This document shows positions 13,245 to 14,849 of a DNA stretch of 14,849 nucleotides, piece after piece; the first letter of the stretch is position 1, and each line of letters starts with the position of its first letter. Below the pieces are notes generated by a model. The model was not told the origin of the DNA. It saw only the letters and a list, made by a program, of their open reading frames with translations, and searched no databases. Source of the stretch: an uncultured Bacilli bacterium. Lineage in GTDB: Bacteria; Bacillota_I; Bacilli_A; RF39; UBA660. The DNA lies in contig CANPWS010000012.1 of the NCBI GenBank assembly GCA_947584955.1, positions 1 to 14,849 on the forward strand, read 5' to 3'. Both the position numbers and the translations under genes were made by a program.

Positions 13245-14849
13245 ATATATTATATTTTTTATCATTAATTGTATTAATAATATTTGTTATAAATTCTTTA
13301 TTAGTTAAAGATATTGTTTCTTGTGATGAGAATTTTCTATAACTAATTGTATTATTTTCTACTTCTTTGTCTCCAATTATTACAGTTAATGGTATTTTTT
13401 TAGTTTGACTTTCTCTCATTTTATATGATAATTTTTCTTCTCTTTCATCTATTTTTACTCTAATATTTTCTTTTTCTAGTTCCTCTTTTACTTTATTTGC
13501 ATATTCTAAATGATATTCGTTATTAACAGGAATAATATTTACTTGTACTGGGGCAAGCCATAATGGAAATGCTCCAGCATAATGCTCTATTAATATTCCA
13601 ATAAATCTTTCTACAGATCCATATATAACACGGTGTAACATAACAGGTCTTTTTTTGCTTCCATCTTTGTAAGTATATGTTAAATTAAATCTTTCTGGTA
13701 AATTCATATCAAGTTGAATTGTTCCACATTGCCATACTCTTCCTAAAGAATCTTTAATATGAAAATCTAATTTAGGTCCGTAGAATGCTCCATCTCCAGG
13801 ATTTATTTTGCAATCATGTCCTGCTTTATGGCATGCTTCTTCTAAAGCCTTTTCAGATTTATCCCATATTTCAATACTTCCTATATATTTTTCCTCTGGT
13901 CTTGTTGATAACTCTATTGTATATGTTAATCCAAATATTGAATATATTCTGTCAATAAAGTTAATTAGTCTTACTACTTCTTCTTCAATTTGATCTTCTC
14001 TCATAAATATATGAGCATCATCTTGTGTAAATGTTCTTACTCTAAATAATCCATTTAAAGCTCCACTAGCTTCATGTCTGTGTACTTGTCCTAATTCTCC
14101 TATTCTAAGTGGTAAATCTTTATATGAATGTAAAGAATTTTTGTATACTAACATTCCTCCTGGACAATTCATTGGCTTTATAGCAAATGTTTTATCATCT
14201 ATTTCACTTGTATACATATTTTCTCTATAATTATACCAGTGTCCTGATAACTCCCATAATTCTTTATTTAACATAATTGGTGTTTTTACAAATTCATATC
14301 CTTCTTTGGCATGTTCTTTGTACCAAAAATTTTCTAACTCATTTCTTATTATCATACCATTATTTAAAAAGAATGGAAATCCTGGACCATATTCACTTAT
14401 CATAAATAATTCTAATTCTTTTCCAAGCTTTTTATGATCCCTTTTTTTGGCTTCTTCTAAAAATTTTAAATGCTCATTTAAATCTTCTTCACTCTCAAAA
14501 CATATACCATATATTCTTTGTAACATTTTATTTTTAGAATCTGACTTCCAATAAGCTCCACTTACTTTTAATAATTTAAAATATTTAATCTCTTTAACAC
14601 TTTCAACATGTGGTCCTCTACACAAATCAGTAAAATCTCCTTGTGTATAACAACTTATTACTTTTCCTTCTTCCATATTATTTATTAAATCTATTTTGTA
14701 AGGATCTTCTTTAAACATTTCTAAAGCTTCTTCTTTTGTTATTTCATGTCTTATAATTCTTTTACCATCTTTACTTATTTTTTTCATTTCTTTTTCTATT
14801 TTTGGTAAATCTTCTTCACTAATTACTTTATCTCCTAAATCAATATCAT
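13243..14849 (-). CDS. thrS: Threonyl-tRNA synthetase, 5' end beyond the window
   Basis: Class II synthetase that charges tRNA-Thr. The frame is open to the right edge, so the first Met visible (14787-14785) is internal; 534 residues are seen and about 106 are missing (the TGS domain and the first part of the editing domain). In visible numbering: editing-domain C76-x3-H80 (CRGPH), the catalytic zinc ligands C228 (MNCPGG), H279 (TQDDAH) and H405 (LHRVIYGSVERF), and a complete C-terminal anticodon-binding domain. The offset from the E. coli enzyme's C334, H385 and H511 is constant, so there are no gaps in this stretch. Any T-box control would lie beyond the window. The gene converges on the GNAT gene, with the stop inside their shared terminator. 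Confidence 0.97.
   Translation of the reverse strand, partial: DIDLGDKVISEEDLPKIEKEMKKISKDGKRIIRHEITKEEALEMFKEDPYKIDLINNMEEGKVISCYTQGDFTDLCRGPHVESVKEIKYFKLLKVSGAYWKSDSKNKMLQRIYGICFESEEDLNEHLKFLEEAKKRDHKKLGKELELFMISEYGPGFPFFLNNGMIIRNELENFWYKEHAKEGYEFVKTPIMLNKELWELSGHWYNYRENMYTSEIDDKTFAIKPMNCPGGMLVYKNSLHSYKDLPLRIGELGQVHRHEASGALNGLFRVRTFTQDDAHIFMREDQIEEEVVRLINFIDRIYSIFGLTYTIELSTRPEEKYIGSIEIWDKSEKALEEACHKAGHDCKINPGDGAFYGPKLDFHIKDSLGRVWQCGTIQLDMNLPERFNLTYTYKDGSKKRPVMLHRVIYGSVERFIGILIEHYAGAFPLWLAPVQVNIIPVNNEYHLEYANKVKEELEKENIRVKIDEREEKLSYKMRESQTKKIPLTVIIGDKEVENNTISYRKFSSQETISLTNKEFITNIINTINDKKYNI

Noticed and set aside
13808..13993. Plus-strand 61-codon frame inside thrS
   Set aside because: Antisense to the conserved catalytic domain of ThrRS.
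14785..14787. ATG at 14787 as the real thrS start
   Set aside because: The frame continues to the window edge with ThrRS-like sequence, and a protein of 514 aa would lack the TGS domain and part of the editing domain.

Overview
The window is a stretch of very AT-rich chromosome from a low-GC Gram-positive-type bacterium (Bacillota or Mycoplasmatota-like Bacilli). The intergenic DNA is almost pure A/T, Shine-Dalgarno sites are strong, and the protein families are typical of that group. TGA is a stop here: every Trp in the full-length housekeeping genes is TGG and TGA ends two genes, so this is not a code-4 mycoplasma. An uncultured gut Bacilli lineage is a reasonable guess but is inference only.

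Layout. (1) 1-2823, minus strand: an operon of uncharacterised envelope proteins. A 223-aa single-pass surface protein is followed by a 689-aa secreted protein with 23 cysteines, then by the first 24 codons of a membrane protein that runs off the window. (2) 3172-4339, minus strand: thioredoxin reductase (trxB), preceded by an unreported 56-aa ORF that overlaps its start; a consensus promoter lies upstream of both. (3) 4640-7181: a divergent heat-shock pair, hsp20 (minus) and htpG (plus). Their promoters face away from each other and each -35 lies inside a 27-bp CIRCE-like 9-9-9 inverted repeat. (4) 7183-9525, minus: a phosphoketolase converging on htpG. (5) 9614-11677, minus: an Abi_2/HEPN protein followed 15 bases later by a membrane-anchored HtrA protease. 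(6) 11792-13197, plus: a zinc-dependent phospholipase C-like protein followed by a GNAT acetyltransferase. The abi-htrA and PLC-GNAT operons diverge from a 114-base gap in which a 24-bp sequence (extended -10 through Shine-Dalgarno) occurs twice, inverted, with 22/24 identity. (7) 13243-14849, minus: threonyl-tRNA synthetase, cut at its 5' end by the window edge.

Functionally the window is mostly housekeeping and stress biology: chaperones (Hsp20, HtpG), surface quality control (HtrA), redox (TrxB), fermentative carbon metabolism (phosphoketolase) and translation (ThrRS). The least explained parts are the cysteine-rich surface operon, the small ORF ahead of trxB, the twin operator between hsp20 and htpG, and the mirrored promoter pair joining the abi-htrA and PLC-GNAT operons. 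No tRNA, rRNA, CRISPR array or insertion sequence was recognised.
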